From positions 372,001 to 436,000 of the forward strand of contig NW_026251402.1 of assembly GCF_025118155.1 (NCBI RefSeq): a stretch of DNA of 64,000 bases. The letters run 5' to 3'. A model generated the notes under the pieces. The model did no database searches. It saw only the letters and a list, made by a program, of their open reading frames with translations, and was not told the origin of the DNA. The stretch is from Cokeromyces recurvatus. Its lineage: Eukaryota > Mucoromycota > Mucoromycetes > Mucorales > Mucoraceae. This document shows, one piece after another, positions 13,808-24,889 of this stretch. Position 1 is the first letter of the stretch. Each line of letters starts with the position of its first letter. The translations under genes were made by a program, and so were the position numbers.

Positions 13808-15493
13808 GATAGTCTGTTTGCAAAATAATAGACAAGTTGAATAATAATTCGAATCATATGAATAAGTTGGATAGATGCAAGTTGATGGATGAATGGATGG
13901 ATGGATGGATGGATATGATGTATCAATAATATTTAAAGACGAAGAAAAAAAATTTGATATTGAATTTCACATATTGTTTAAAAAGAAAAAAAATGGATTA
14001 AGTATAGATTAGTCTTTTATTCATTTCTTTATGCCTTTGATGTATGTATCATGATAATTACCTAGTATCTGAAAAAGAGGAGGTTCTATGCAATTCATAC
14101 TACTGTATGGCCTTTACTCTTGATGATTTCTGTTGTGCGACAAGGCAAGTCACATTTTTGGCATTTCTGAATTTTTGAAAAAAAAAAAAAAAAAAAAAAA
14201 AAAGCCCTATGCGGGAAATGGAAGATGGCCCGTAATTAAAAAAAAAAAAAAAATGCATAAAAATTAGTAAGGTCAAATCATATATCAAGAGATATGTAGA
14301 GTACAATGATAAAGAGAGACTTCAAGTATAAACACATATGCACTGTATATTATATATAAATAAATGAAAATATATGTGTTACTATAGATCAATTGTTTGT
14401 TCATATTAAATTATTAATAAGATGTTAATTTTATATACTTCGCGATCATATATGTATACACATATAAATATATAGATTACTCATTTTAATATTGTTATAT
14501 TATACATTATCATTTACTTTACCTATGCATATATAGTGTAAAAGAATTGAATTATACTACTAAATGAAAAAAAAAATGAATAAAAGCTAAAGTTACAAAT
14601 TAATACATTTTCTATAAAAGATATCATACAGCAATTTAGAAAGAACATATCCTTCACAATTATACAAAACATATTAAATACCTCTGTGATGATAAGAAGA
14701 AGAAAAGACTAAAGGAAGTATTTAGAGATATGACAGCAGTCAGTGAATATATAACTTTTATTAGTTGTGTCAGAAACGTCTATTAAACAAAAAAAAAAGA
14801 CATTGATGCCAAGTATTAGATAATTACACAAGTACCAAATCAAACAGACCAAATACATTACTGCTCTTTTCAAATACAATTCTCAAGGAATAGAATAAAA
14901 TTATACTATATAATTTATCAACAAAAAGAAAAAAAAAACAGTATAAAAATGATAAAAGATGTTCAAGACTTCTTCTATAAAAGAGCTGTATCCTCTATTT
15001 TAGTGATAATAACGAGTAAAGATATTTTTATATATACATATTGAGTTATTCCATACACATAGATAATAGTGTATCTTGGTATTCTTTATTTAAAAGTTTA
15101 CTTCTTGATAGAACTAGCTTTATTGAATAAATATGCCATGCAATCTCTCTCTCTCTCTCTCATTTTGGCCAAGTTAATTAATTTAATCTTTGAAAACTCT
15201 ATTATATTTGCTTTGTAGCATTCATTATTATTCTAACATCAAACTTTTTATTCGAGAATTTAGTATTTATAAAAGTAGTTTATATTTATTATCGATAATA
15301 ACTGTTTATTTCCTTTAATCTTTTCGCTGATCACAGTCAACATAATCTTCAAAATGATTTTTTTTTTCCAAGAGTAACTCTAATATCTCCGGTAAAATCT
15401 TATCCAATCAGCATTTAATATTTTAACTTTAAGAATAATTATTCTCATAGTTGTCATAAACAATCTTTCTCTTTAAACTTTATATCATTAAAA
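13808..15493. other. Divergent upstream region of RPS5 and RPS17
   Basis: No coding sequence. It includes the probable RPS5 5'-UTR intron, poly-A runs near 14179..14203 and 14237..14251, a CT dinucleotide run near 15143..15161, and AT-rich sequence. The RPS17 leader occupies the right end. Confidence 0.55.
13883..13916 (-). repeat. CATCC repeat upstream of RPS5
   Basis: On the RPS5 sense strand this reads as tandem ATCC units (CATCCATCCATCCATCCATT) about 80-110 bases upstream of the start codon, probably inside a 5'-UTR intron. It matches the repeats in RPL35 and RPS17 first introns in sequence and orientation. Confidence 0.6.
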
Positions 15494-16527
15494 ATGGTAA
15501 GGAATGAATGCATATTCATCCATTCATCCATCCATCCATCCAAATATGTAAATGGATTCATTGATAAGTTTATTTATTTGAACTGTAATGAACATTAGGA
15601 TGCATATATGTATTTAAAGAAGGATTTATGGATGGAAAAAAGATGAAAGACATATACATTATTTTGCGTACTTACCAAAATAAAATTGAAATGATGAATA
15701 TAGGGTCGCGTTAGAACTAAGACTGTCAAGAAGGCTTCTCGTGTTCTTATCGAAAAGTACTATCCCCGTCTCACTCTTGACTTCCAAGTCAACAAGAAGA
15801 TCCTTGATGAAGTCTCCATTATCCAATCTAAGCGTCTTCGTAACAAGATTGCTGGTTTCACCACTCACTTGATGAAGCGTATTTCTCGCGGTCCCGTTCG
15901 TGGTATCTCCTTCAAGTTGCAAGAAGAGGAACGTGAACGTCGTGATAACTATGTTCCTGAAGTCTCTGCCTTGGATACCGCCAACATTGAAGTTGATCCT
16001 GAAACTGAGGTAAGATATCAAAGTTTTTTATCCTTACAAAAGGAAAAAAAAAGCATATACATGCACACCTTTGGAAACAGAAAGTTGGTCGCTCGAGCTT
16101 TTTTATTTGTTTTTCTTCTTCAAGACATAATTTGTTCTTGGGGGTGATGTCCTTTTTTTCTTTACCATGTGGAGGGTTTTATTTTATTTGTTCATATTAA
16201 AAAGGGAATAAGCTCAATTATTATTTCAAGCAAATTAAAGATGAGGAAGAAAAACATGTAAGGAAGTTCGTGTGTTCAGTGGAGATCTTTCGATGGCCAT
16301 TTTGTTTCAAAAAAAAAAAAGAGTTTTTTTTTTGGAGGTGTCAAGATCTCTCACAGCACATGAACCTAACGTATTTTCTGTTTTTACCAAAATTATAGGA
16401 ATTGCTCAAGTCTATGAACTTTGATAACCTTGCTGGTGTTAAGGTTACTCAACCTGTTGCTACTTTCACTCCCCGTACTGCTCGTGGTCCTCGCGCTCCT
16501 CGTAAGGCTGTTGATGCCCAAGCCTAA
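15494..16527 (+). CDS. RPS17: 40S ribosomal protein S17 (eS17)
   Basis: Eukaryote/archaea-specific small-subunit protein. Exons 15494..15496 (the ATG alone), 15704..16009 and 16399..16527 give 145 residues. Exon 2 starts [20 protein letters not shown] and contains [20 protein letters not shown] and [20 protein letters not shown], diagnostic of eS17. Exon 3 has VKVTQP-type sequence ([16 protein letters not shown]) and an Ala/Arg-rich tail. The introns are long for this locus (207 and 389 bases). I looked for box C/D or H/ACA snoRNA features inside them and saw none that convince. Codon use is strongly biased, like RPL35 and RPS5. Confidence 0.96.
15515..15544 (+). repeat. CATCC repeats in RPS17 intron 1
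   Basis: TTCATCCATTCATCCATCCA and further ATCC units, beginning 18 bases after the intron 1 donor on the sense strand. Same motif and position class as in RPL35. Confidence 0.65.
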
Positions 16528-16990
16528 CTTTTTTTTTCAAATAAAAAAAAAATAAAAATACTCTAAATATGTATATATGCTTTAAATTTTTTGTTTTTTT
16601 TGCTACAACATAAGAGAATTAGACTTCATTTTAATTAAGGATCGGCAGTGATGCATAAAAAATAGGGCTGTAAGGGATCCATTTATAAACCTTGTGTATA
16701 TTATAAAGTTAAGTTTTATTTGATATGGATAATAATTATATTACAAAAAATAGCATAGAATAGAAAAGATAATATGTGTCTATTATTGTAGTCTTTAAGA
16801 AAGCAAAAGATTTTTTATCATTAATAAAAAAAAAGAAAATAAAAGTGAGGATCAAAGAGTAAATTCTATATTTTATTTTATTTTTCCTTTTATATTATCC
16901 AAGTGATCAATAATATGGATACCAGGATAAGGAATGGTTCGTTGCTGTTTCATGTGCTAAATATCTACTTTTTATTTTTTTTATTTTATT
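16528..16990. other. Convergent 3' region of RPS17 and the GATA factor gene
   Basis: AT-rich 3' untranslated sequence with several AATAAA-like signals and a TTTTA run near 16965..17000. No gene seen. Confidence 0.6.
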
Positions 16991-17950
16991 TTATTTTATT
17001 TTTTGTATCGTTCTAGATCGATTTCGTTTTTTAATAATATCTGTTTTTAGACTAAGAGGACGAACAGCTCCATGCAGTTTAAGAAAGAGACCACATGCAT
17101 TACAAAGAGACTGACCCTCAGAGTTTCTTCGCCAGAGAGATGTATTGAATGTGTGGCAGTTAGTACAATGTATTCTATCTTTATTATTTATAGACTTATT
17201 GTTAAAAGATATAGAGTGTCGTTTCTTTCTTTTTGGGATGGGCATTGTCATCATTTCATTTTTGACTTGTCTTTTCTCTTGATGATCGTCAGTTTGATAT
17301 AAGCTCGAATAAAAGGATGACGGCATAATTGAGGTCTCTTCTAGTGGTATTGGAATACAAGTCTGAAATATGTTATTATTATTATTATTGGTGGTGGTGG
17401 TGTTGTAACTGCATAAGGATGGTGAAGGGATATAATGTCTCATTTGGTTAACTGACGAGTTACTATAAAGTGACCCGTTAACGGTAGCTAAGTTTTCCTC
17501 TCCTGTTGATATATCAAAATTCATGTACATCATAGTGTTGTTAGTAGGTGGAGATAAGATAGGAGTTTGAGAGTAATAAATACTATTATTATTATTCAAC
17601 CTTTGAGAAACCGCAGGTATACTAATAATTGAACCTTTTTCATTTAGATGTGAATAAGTATTTTTAACTAATTTAAGCAAAAAGTCAGAAGACGGATTAC
17701 AAGAATATAAATAATCTAAGGGTAAAGCTGTCAATATGAGAGGCTTCTGTAGCATAGAGAGCTCATTCTGTCGTTTTGTTGGATAGCCATGACTATTTTT
17801 ATCAGAATAGGAGTGTACCACTTGTTCATTTACTATGTTACTATTGACACTTGTAGATATTGAATAGTAGACAGCAGAATAATTCTGTAAAGTTCCCGAG
17901 TTTAAGCATTCAGGTATCTCATGTAAGAAGTTTGGCTGTTGATCTTGCAT
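16991..17950 (-). CDS. GATA-type zinc-finger transcription factor (AreA/NIT2-like finger)
   Basis: Intronless 319-residue protein with one C-terminal GATA finger, Cys-X2-Cys-X17-Cys-X2-Cys at residues 262-286 (CTNC ... CNAC). It is followed by [20 protein letters not shown] and a basic KKRNRSR tail. That tail sequence is the signature of fungal AreA/NIT2/Gln3-type factors that bind WGATAR sites and control nitrogen-source use. The rest is low-complexity Ser/Asn/Thr/Tyr-rich sequence typical of activation regions. The protein is far shorter than AreA (about 700-900 residues in ascomycetes), so orthology is not shown. It is transcribed away from xanA, with nearly 2 kb of shared upstream DNA. 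Confidence 0.88.
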   Translation of the reverse strand: MQDQQPNFLHEIPECLNSGTLQNYSAVYYSISTSVNSNIVNEQVVHSYSDKNSHGYPTKRQNELSMLQKPLILTALPLDYLYSCNPSSDFLLKLVKNTYSHLNEKGSIISIPAVSQRLNNNNSIYYSQTPILSPPTNNTMMYMNFDISTGEENLATVNGSLYSNSSVNQMRHYIPSPSLCSYNTTTTNNNNNNIFQTCIPIPLEETSIMPSSFYSSLYQTDDHQEKRQVKNEMMTMPIPKRKKRHSISFNNKSINNKDRIHCTNCHTFNTSLWRRNSEGQSLCNACGLFLKLHGAVRPLSLKTDIIKKRNRSRTIQKIK

Positions 17951-19680
17951 GATTATTAGAACGAATGGAAAGAAAAAATAAAAGAAAAGGGTCCTATTCT
18001 TTATATATGTACTGAATTGTACAATAATTGAAGTTTATTACGAATGGAAAAAAGTTTTGTGTATGTGTGACATTTCGAGATGAATTTTATAAAGTCTTCT
18101 TCATTCCATTTTCTTTTCTCTTTTTAAGGGGATAGATCATTAACAAAGTAATGAACCTTCTATATATATATATATATATATATTCGGATCCTTCTCACTA
18201 TAAATATACATAATTTATTTTTATTAACTGCTAGATTTTATTAGGAGAAACAGATACATCATGTGCATTATGTATTAACTATCGAAAAGCTTAAAAACTG
18301 TATGTCTCCCTTTTGTAAGTATTACTTTAAAATAAGTTTATATAAGATAATAACTGGGTTAAACGGACAGATCAGCAAATATATATAATTAGGAGACATC
18401 CAATCTATTTTGGCATATTCTATTTATTTGAATTAGTTTAGGATAAAGCCTCCCACTCCCTCCCCTTTTTTTTTATTTTTTCCATTAAGCAGCAAGTATG
18501 TTTTATCTGCTTAAATTCATAATAAGGAATTTGAATAGTCTTGATAAGCTTTGATACAATATAAAGTATAGCTTTCAGCTTTTATTTCATTACTCATTAT
18601 CCGATTTAAGTGTAAACCTTTTTCTTTTCTCTTCAATGAATTAGGAACACACGTATACTAATTTAGTATATTAGCAATACTGACTTTCTCAAAGAAAAAT
18701 CAATTATTATTATTATCATCATTATACATTTATACAGATATATCTATGTATATATATATATATGTGTGTGTATGCTTGTGTGTATAAAATAGTGTTTACT
18801 CATAGAATTTTATATATTTATATACATAAATCTGTAGAGTTGAGATAAAGTTTATATTTATTATATATAAACACATTTGTTTATATGTGTATATAGTTTA
18901 GACAAGGATACAAAAGTGTAATAGTCTTGATTTCATTATATTTCTTGACAGTAAATACTTTTATACTTGTGCTAGATAGTAAAATTTATATACATGATTG
19001 TTCTCTGTCTTTTATGTTCCTGGTTATATTTTTGTTTAATTGTATACAGCAGATCATGATATGCTTTGTATCTTTATATCACACTTAAGATCGTTTTCTT
19101 TTCTTTTTATTATTTATAATTCATAAAAATAATATACATTACACTCAGATGTTATTTTCTTTCTGTATTTCTATTATGCAGGTTAATATTTTTACATTAA
19201 AAAGATAAAAAACTTCACCAATCTCAAAGCGTGTATATAACTACACTCTTACGTACTGATACCATGATAGTTAGTACTTTGTATAAATATGCATCTAACA
19301 TTATTACTGCTATTAAGTTATGTATCCTATAGAACTTTATATCCTTGTCATCATTATAAACTTTGTTATATGCAAAAATTAGCCTTTGTCTATCAGTTAT
19401 ATCAACGTAGCGAAAATTAAAAAATAAAAAAATAAAATAAAAGCTTCTTTCTTAATCGATTTACCGCTCCTAATTGGTTATATGTTAGCTGTTGTAATAA
19501 AAGAAACTTGCTTAACTCATGTTAACAGGAAAAAAAAAATAAATAAATTGAAATAAAGGAAAATTACCAATTACGCTGCTGAATGGTAATGATGCATAAA
19601 CAATATCTATCACTTGATTGCTTTTTTGAAATCATAGTATTATGCATAAATAAGTCATTTAAATTTAGAATAATTTTGTT

Positions 19681-19726
<46 letters not shown>

Positions 19727-19942
19727 ATCAAATATTACTATTGACTAACCTGTATATCATCTGATCTTGTACATATTCAAATTTCTATTTGTTACTTCTA
19801 TTGACCTTGATAGTGACTCCGAAAGCATATATAAATAAACGCTGAATAGAATGAATATTTATCTATCTATACTATATACATATTTGTATACATAATTTTT
19901 TTTTTTATTCTTTGTATATATTCATATATTAAAGTTGAAAAA
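17951..19942. other. Shared upstream region of the GATA factor gene and xanA
   Basis: No coding sequence. WGATAR-type sites are seen at 18345 (AGATAA), 18542 (TGATAA), 18843, 19203, 19808 (TGATAG) and, on the opposite strand, 19859 and 19863. A poly-A run of 42 spans 19683..19724. A TATA-like stretch (TATATAAATAAA, 19828..19839) lies about 115 bases before the xanA start. An AT dinucleotide run is at 18161..18183. Confidence 0.55.
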
Positions 19943-21407
19943 ATGACTTTTACTTTAGAACCTATCAAACTGTCGCCTAAGCAATCTGGGGTAGATTTCG
20001 GTATTATTGTCAATGATCTTGACCTTGAGAAGATTAGCTGTAATATGGATACTAATATTAAGAATAAAAGAATACAACATGATATTAATATGTTGTTTTC
20101 TATTTCTTTTTTTTTTTCTTTTTTAATAGCGGAAGATTTTGATAAACTATTTAATGCAGTTTACACTTATCAGGTAGTTGTTGTTCGAAATCAAGGCCAT
20201 GTCAGTCCACAAACACAATATGAGCTTACAAAGCGGTTTGATCCACAAAATATTGATATTTATGGTCATGGCTCTATGCATCGTGCAAATGAATCTGTTA
20301 TCTCTCGAGATATCTCTCCTTTACCTAAAGTTCCTCAAGTTCAATTATTGGGTCATGGTCTAGTTAGAAATCATTATGGCTTTGAGGAAAAAAGATTAAT
20401 TCATCCTAGTCATACCGTCTTCCATAAAGATTGTTTAACAAAGGAAGAAATGGAAGCTGGCCAAACAAGATTTTATCGTTGGCATATGGATGCTGCCCTT
20501 TATAAATTAAACCCTCCTAAAGTGACGACCTTATTTAGTCTTAAGAATCCTGTAAGCTTAAAGAGATAAGATGAATTGAATTGAGAGATATTTATACCTA
20601 ATATTATCATATAATAGGAAGCCAGACGTGAACTAGTTCGTTATGATGATGGTACGGGTGACCAACTTGATGTTCAATTAGGAACGACTGCTTGTAAGTT
20701 GTATTGTAGAGAAAATATATATATATATATACACTAATATCTGCTATAATAAAAGTTATCTCTGGCCAAAAGGCGTTTGAGATTTTACCACAAGAACTTA
20801 AGGAACTTGCTTTTAAAACCAAAGTTAAATATGCTGCTCATCCTTATTTATGGATCTCTAAAGCTAAAGCTCATTCCACAGGTTTAGGCATGGTATCTGA
20901 AGGTAAAGAACTTGGAAAAGATGAATTACCTGAGATTGTAGAAGAAGATATCAAGATATATCCCATGGTAAATACATATATATGTGTATACATATTTACA
21001 TATATAAAAAAAAAATGTATGCATACACACACTATTTATTTATTTATCTATTTTTCTTGTAGCTGTGGAAGAATCCTGTGACGGATAAAATTCATCTTCA
21101 AGTCCACCCAGCTGCAGTTGAAGATCTCATCATTGATGGTAAACCTGTGGGTGACTTGAAAAAAGTAAGAGAATTACTTTACCGCATACAGCGTCCCTCT
21201 ATTAGTCCTCAGAATGTATATGCTCATGAATGGAAGGATGGTGATTTTGTTATTTTCCATAATCGCGGTTTACTTCATTCTGTAGTTGGCTCTTTAAGAG
21301 ATACGGATGAAAGACTATTTCATCAATGTAATATCGCAAGTGCTGAAGAACCTATTCCAGTTACTGAGGCTGATTTTGCCCCTTACATCATTCAAACTTC
21401 GGTCTAA
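19943..21407 (+). CDS. xanA: Alpha-ketoglutarate-dependent xanthine dioxygenase
   Basis: Fe(II)/alpha-ketoglutarate dioxygenase that oxidises xanthine to uric acid without a molybdenum cofactor, in purine nitrogen use. Exons 19943..20039, 20130..20551, 20618..20693, 20756..20967, 21063..21407 give 383 residues, near the length of Aspergillus XanA. The facial triad is visible: H151 and D153 in RWHMDAALY and H341 in NRGLLHSVVG, with R353 as the likely ketoglutarate anchor. Other XanA-typical blocks are KVTTLFSL, RYDDGTGDQLDV, PYLWISKAKAHSTGLGM, LWKNPVTDKIHLQVHPAA and YRIQRPSISPQNVYAHEW. These separate it from TauD/sulfonate dioxygenases of the same superfamily. The gene converges with PEN2 (162-base gap). 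Confidence 0.9.
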
Positions 21408-21569
21408 ATAATAGACAGAATTATTTATTTATTGATTGATATATAAGTCATTTATTAAATCAATACACTCGAATCTTCCAAATGTGTAATATAATCAGAA
21501 TAAAGATATTATTCATTCATTTGTTCTAGTCATATCTACTCTAAGACGACCCTGTAATATAAGCTGATA

Positions 21570-21937
21570 TTAAAGCCCTTTAGGTATTACGACTGTAATA
21601 CGATCTGCTATTTGTCCCCAAGCAACTCTTTTGTTAACAAATATCGCATACCAAGTTGTAAGTAGAATAAACCATACAATACAGCCAAAAAGTGAAAAAT
21701 AAACATCTAGGAAGAAAATAAAAGATTAGTATTTTTTTTTTTTTTTTACATTCAATGTAGATGGTTCTCGTCATTACATTTCTTTAATTCTTTTGGCGCA
21801 TCAGCTTTACGACTTGTATTGAAAAAATACATAAAATTCACTAACCATAATAAGGGCAAAAAAGCAAATCCTCCATAAAACATTTTTTTACATATATTTA
21901 TACGCTCTTCAGAGCTCATTTTTTCAAGTTTTGGCAT
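21570..21937 (-). CDS. PEN2: Gamma-secretase subunit PEN-2
   Basis: Small membrane subunit that activates and stabilises presenilin in gamma-secretase. Exons 21778..21937 and 21570..21706 give 98 residues (human 101). The first exon has ERINICKKMFYGGFAFLPLL followed by WLVNFMYFF, which matches the conserved core of PEN-2 (Cys-Arg/Lys-x-Tyr/Phe-x-GGFAFLPxLWxVN). After splicing, YVYFSLFGCIVWFILLTTWY forms the second membrane segment, and the tail ADRITVVIPKGL matches the conserved C-terminal end needed for complex assembly. Fungal PEN-2 is known only from some early-diverging lineages as far as I recall. No presenilin, APH-1 or nicastrin gene is visible in the window; the nearby SPP is a relative of presenilin but not its partner. 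Confidence 0.9.
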
Positions 21938-22055
21938 TTTTTATATAAAAATAAAATAAAAGACAAAAAGAGAAATTACATATTCTTCTGTCAAATTTAT
22001 TTGTGTTTAATATATATGAATATATACATATCTGCATGTTAAGAGAATTTTTTTT

Positions 22056-22587
22056 TTAAGGAAGACAAGATTTAATATGGTTATCATCAATAGTATTATA
22101 GCATTGTCCTTCACTTTGTAAAATGTCAATTGTTTCCCTAATTTGAGTTTCTGTATATAAATTTTTTAATTTACTGCAAATTTGTTCAATTGTGGCTCCA
22201 TCAGGATTATTATCGAACATTTTAATAGCGTCATTAACATGATCTTGAATAGTTAAGGGCTTCATAATGGGATCAACATTCATTGTATTATCCTACATGA
22301 CCTCAATATGTTAATTTTTTTTATCACTCCCTCTCTATACATATATAAATATATATATAAAAAAAAAAGAATTATTGTACACTTACAGAACCAGTTTTTG
22401 TAAATACAAGATGTGTATGAATAGTATCAAGTAAATGATACGTAATTTCGTTAAAATCAGTTACAGGGCGAATAGAATAACCGACAATTGATATACGTCC
22501 ACTAAATGAATTTAATCTACCGTTTACACGTACATATGTATCGATTCTAAAACAAAACATAAATAACTGCGCATTATAATTAATGTT

Positions 22588-22624
<37 letters not shown>

Positions 22625-23135
22625 GAAAACCCAACATACGTTAATTCTCGACGAGCATCAGCTTCTTCCGGTGATTCTTGTTGTTCAATCCATTTTCTAA
22701 CTTCAATAGCTCCAGTTCCATCTTCAATAGTATACACATAGTTTGTTGCTAATTCTTGAATGTTACGAATAACACCAACAAAAGTAATCTATAAGCATAA
22801 TAACGTTAGATTGATTTTCATTCTATTTTTTTTTTCTTCTTATCAGTATATGTATATATATATATGTATTCCAAACCTGGCTAGCATCTGCATTATCAAT
22901 TCTAAATACTCCTTCTTGAGGCATCGTACAAGTTTTGATTTGCTTTATTGTCACAGGTCTTAACGTCTGATCTCCCATTGGTTTCTATAGTTTATTTTTT
23001 ATTTGCTTAGCAGTGAAATCGATATAAATAAAATAAATCATAAAAGCTTACTCTAGCATAAGCACCATCATTGTTATTTGAATCATTATATGAAGAATTC
23101 ATATAACCTCCAGAGTTTGAATTTGAATAATCCAT
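22056..23135 (-). CDS. RFA2: Replication protein A 32-kDa subunit
   Basis: Middle subunit of the heterotrimeric single-stranded DNA-binding complex used in replication, repair and checkpoint signalling. Exons 23052..23135, 22877..22984, 22640..22788, 22387..22546 and 22056..22292 give 245 residues (yeast 273, human 270). The N-terminus is Ser/Asn/Tyr/Gly-rich (phospho-region type), followed by RPVTIKQIKTCTMPQEGVFR. The OB fold shows ITFVGVIRNIQE, YTIEDGTGAIEVRKWIEQQE and YVRVNGRLNSFSGRISIVGY. The C-terminal winged helix includes GATIEQICSKL and IDILQSEGQCYNTIDDNHIK, ending in SCLP. One intron contains an unusual run of about 32 T on the sense strand just before its acceptor region. Confidence 0.94.
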
Positions 23136-23645
23136 CTTGTATTTTTAATAAAATAATAATAAAAAAAAAAAAAGAAAAAGAAAAATTATGTTTACTTGAC
23201 GCGAATTTTGTACTCCACCACGACACTGTAAGAAAGAAAACTACGCGTTGAATTTAAATGTTTAATTATAACTAGAAGACGCTTTTTAAATTTGATCCGA
23301 TCCAAGTAAACCCTTTTTTTTTTAACATGGACTATATACATTAGAACCCTTTTATTTTCCTTTTCCTGGTCTTTTCTCTCTTTTTTTATTTTTTTTTTTT
23401 GAGGTTAATAAAAATAGGTTTGAAGAAATGGATATCGAAGAAACTGCTCCTGGATACGGCCATTTATTTATTATCGAGCAGATTCAGATCACCAAAAAAG
23501 AAAAACAAAAAGGAGAGAGAAAAAAAAAAGCACTTTAGATACACAGGCTTTTGCTTTGAATAGAAAGGCGCAAAAAAGTAGATAAAAGAAAGATTATATA
23601 AAGTGATTTGTTTGAATCTTGCAAGATCTGATTGTACCGTGAATT

Positions 23646-23684
<39 letters not shown>

Positions 23685-24486
23685 AAAAAATGTTCAGTAA
23701 TTTTTTTTACATATCCTATATTGAAAAAGTTTAACTCAAAGAGCACAGGATTTTTTTTTCTCAAATAAGCTTTGTTGTTGCTTCCCCTGTGTATATGACC
23801 CCTGATAAATATATTTAAAGAATAAAAGACTTTAAACCTTGTATTTCTTCTGATAGTGTTAATAAATAAATACATGGAATACGTACTGATATTAGATTTT
23901 ACATTATATGTTTTATGGGGCTTTATTATTATTATTATTATTATCTACGTGACACCAAAAGGAGAAATAAAGATCTACAGCCAGTGATTATATTGTTCCC
24001 TCTAATATTATTGAGGAGTTAAAAGGTTCTTTAGATGTATATAGTATGTACTCGAACGTGTCTTTTATATACATATAACTATTTATGATGCTTATATGAA
24101 GTTAAAAGTAATTGTTATTAAATTTATTTACGTAATAGTATACATGTACTGTATTAACTAGACTTGTAATAACAGTAAACTCACACATACACACAAGGCT
24201 ATGCTACTCTGTATATACAGCAGAACACTATAAAAAGAAAAGAAAAGCATTATAATAGCTTGCAAAGTCTACTGTACACTCTATCATTACCAGGCCTATA
24301 TATCAACGAATATACATGATATCGGTATATTAATTAGGAAGCATTTTTTCTATAATTCAACTGTTACATCATTATAACGAAGGCATATACTGTTGAATTA
24401 TTACTTGCATATTTATCTTGAAATATTTTTTTTTCTCTTTACATATTTGTAGAAATGCTTATTTTTTCTTATATTTTATGAAAAAA

Positions 24487-24528
<42 letters not shown>

Positions 24529-24889
24529 TCTTTCGTACTATACAAGTATCCATTATCATTTTAATTATATCTCTAATAAATTTAGCTATCTTGGTTATTA
24601 TTACGTGTATTAAGATTCAATTGATTGTTTATATTCTCCTTTTATATGAACTATTGACTTGAAATGATTATAATAATACGTAAATAAATTTTACAGGCTA
24701 CAATATAAATAATGAGTGGGGGTACATATAAGTCCTTCATTTAGTAATACAAGCCAATAATATTTGAGAACGTTAAATTTTAAGACTAACAACATCAACT
24801 CCTTTAAAAAAAAAAAAAAGTATAAAACTCTCTCTTTTTTTTTTCTTTTTCCTTTTTTTTTTTTTGTTTTTCTTTTAAAGTAAACAAAC
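23136..24889. other. Divergent intergenic region of RFA2 and SPP
   Basis: No gene is supported. A 37-codon open frame at 23428..23541 (+) starting MDIEETAPGYGHLF is seen but has no visible continuation. Poly-A runs lie near 23647..23681 and at 24488..24526, with a TTA run near 23927..23943 and pyrimidine-rich sequence just before the SPP start. Confidence 0.5.

Noticed and set aside
15497..16398. Possible intronic snoRNAs in ribosomal protein introns (RTGATGA-like words near 15693 and 16144)
   Set aside because: No matching D box (CTGA) at a suitable distance and no terminal stem.
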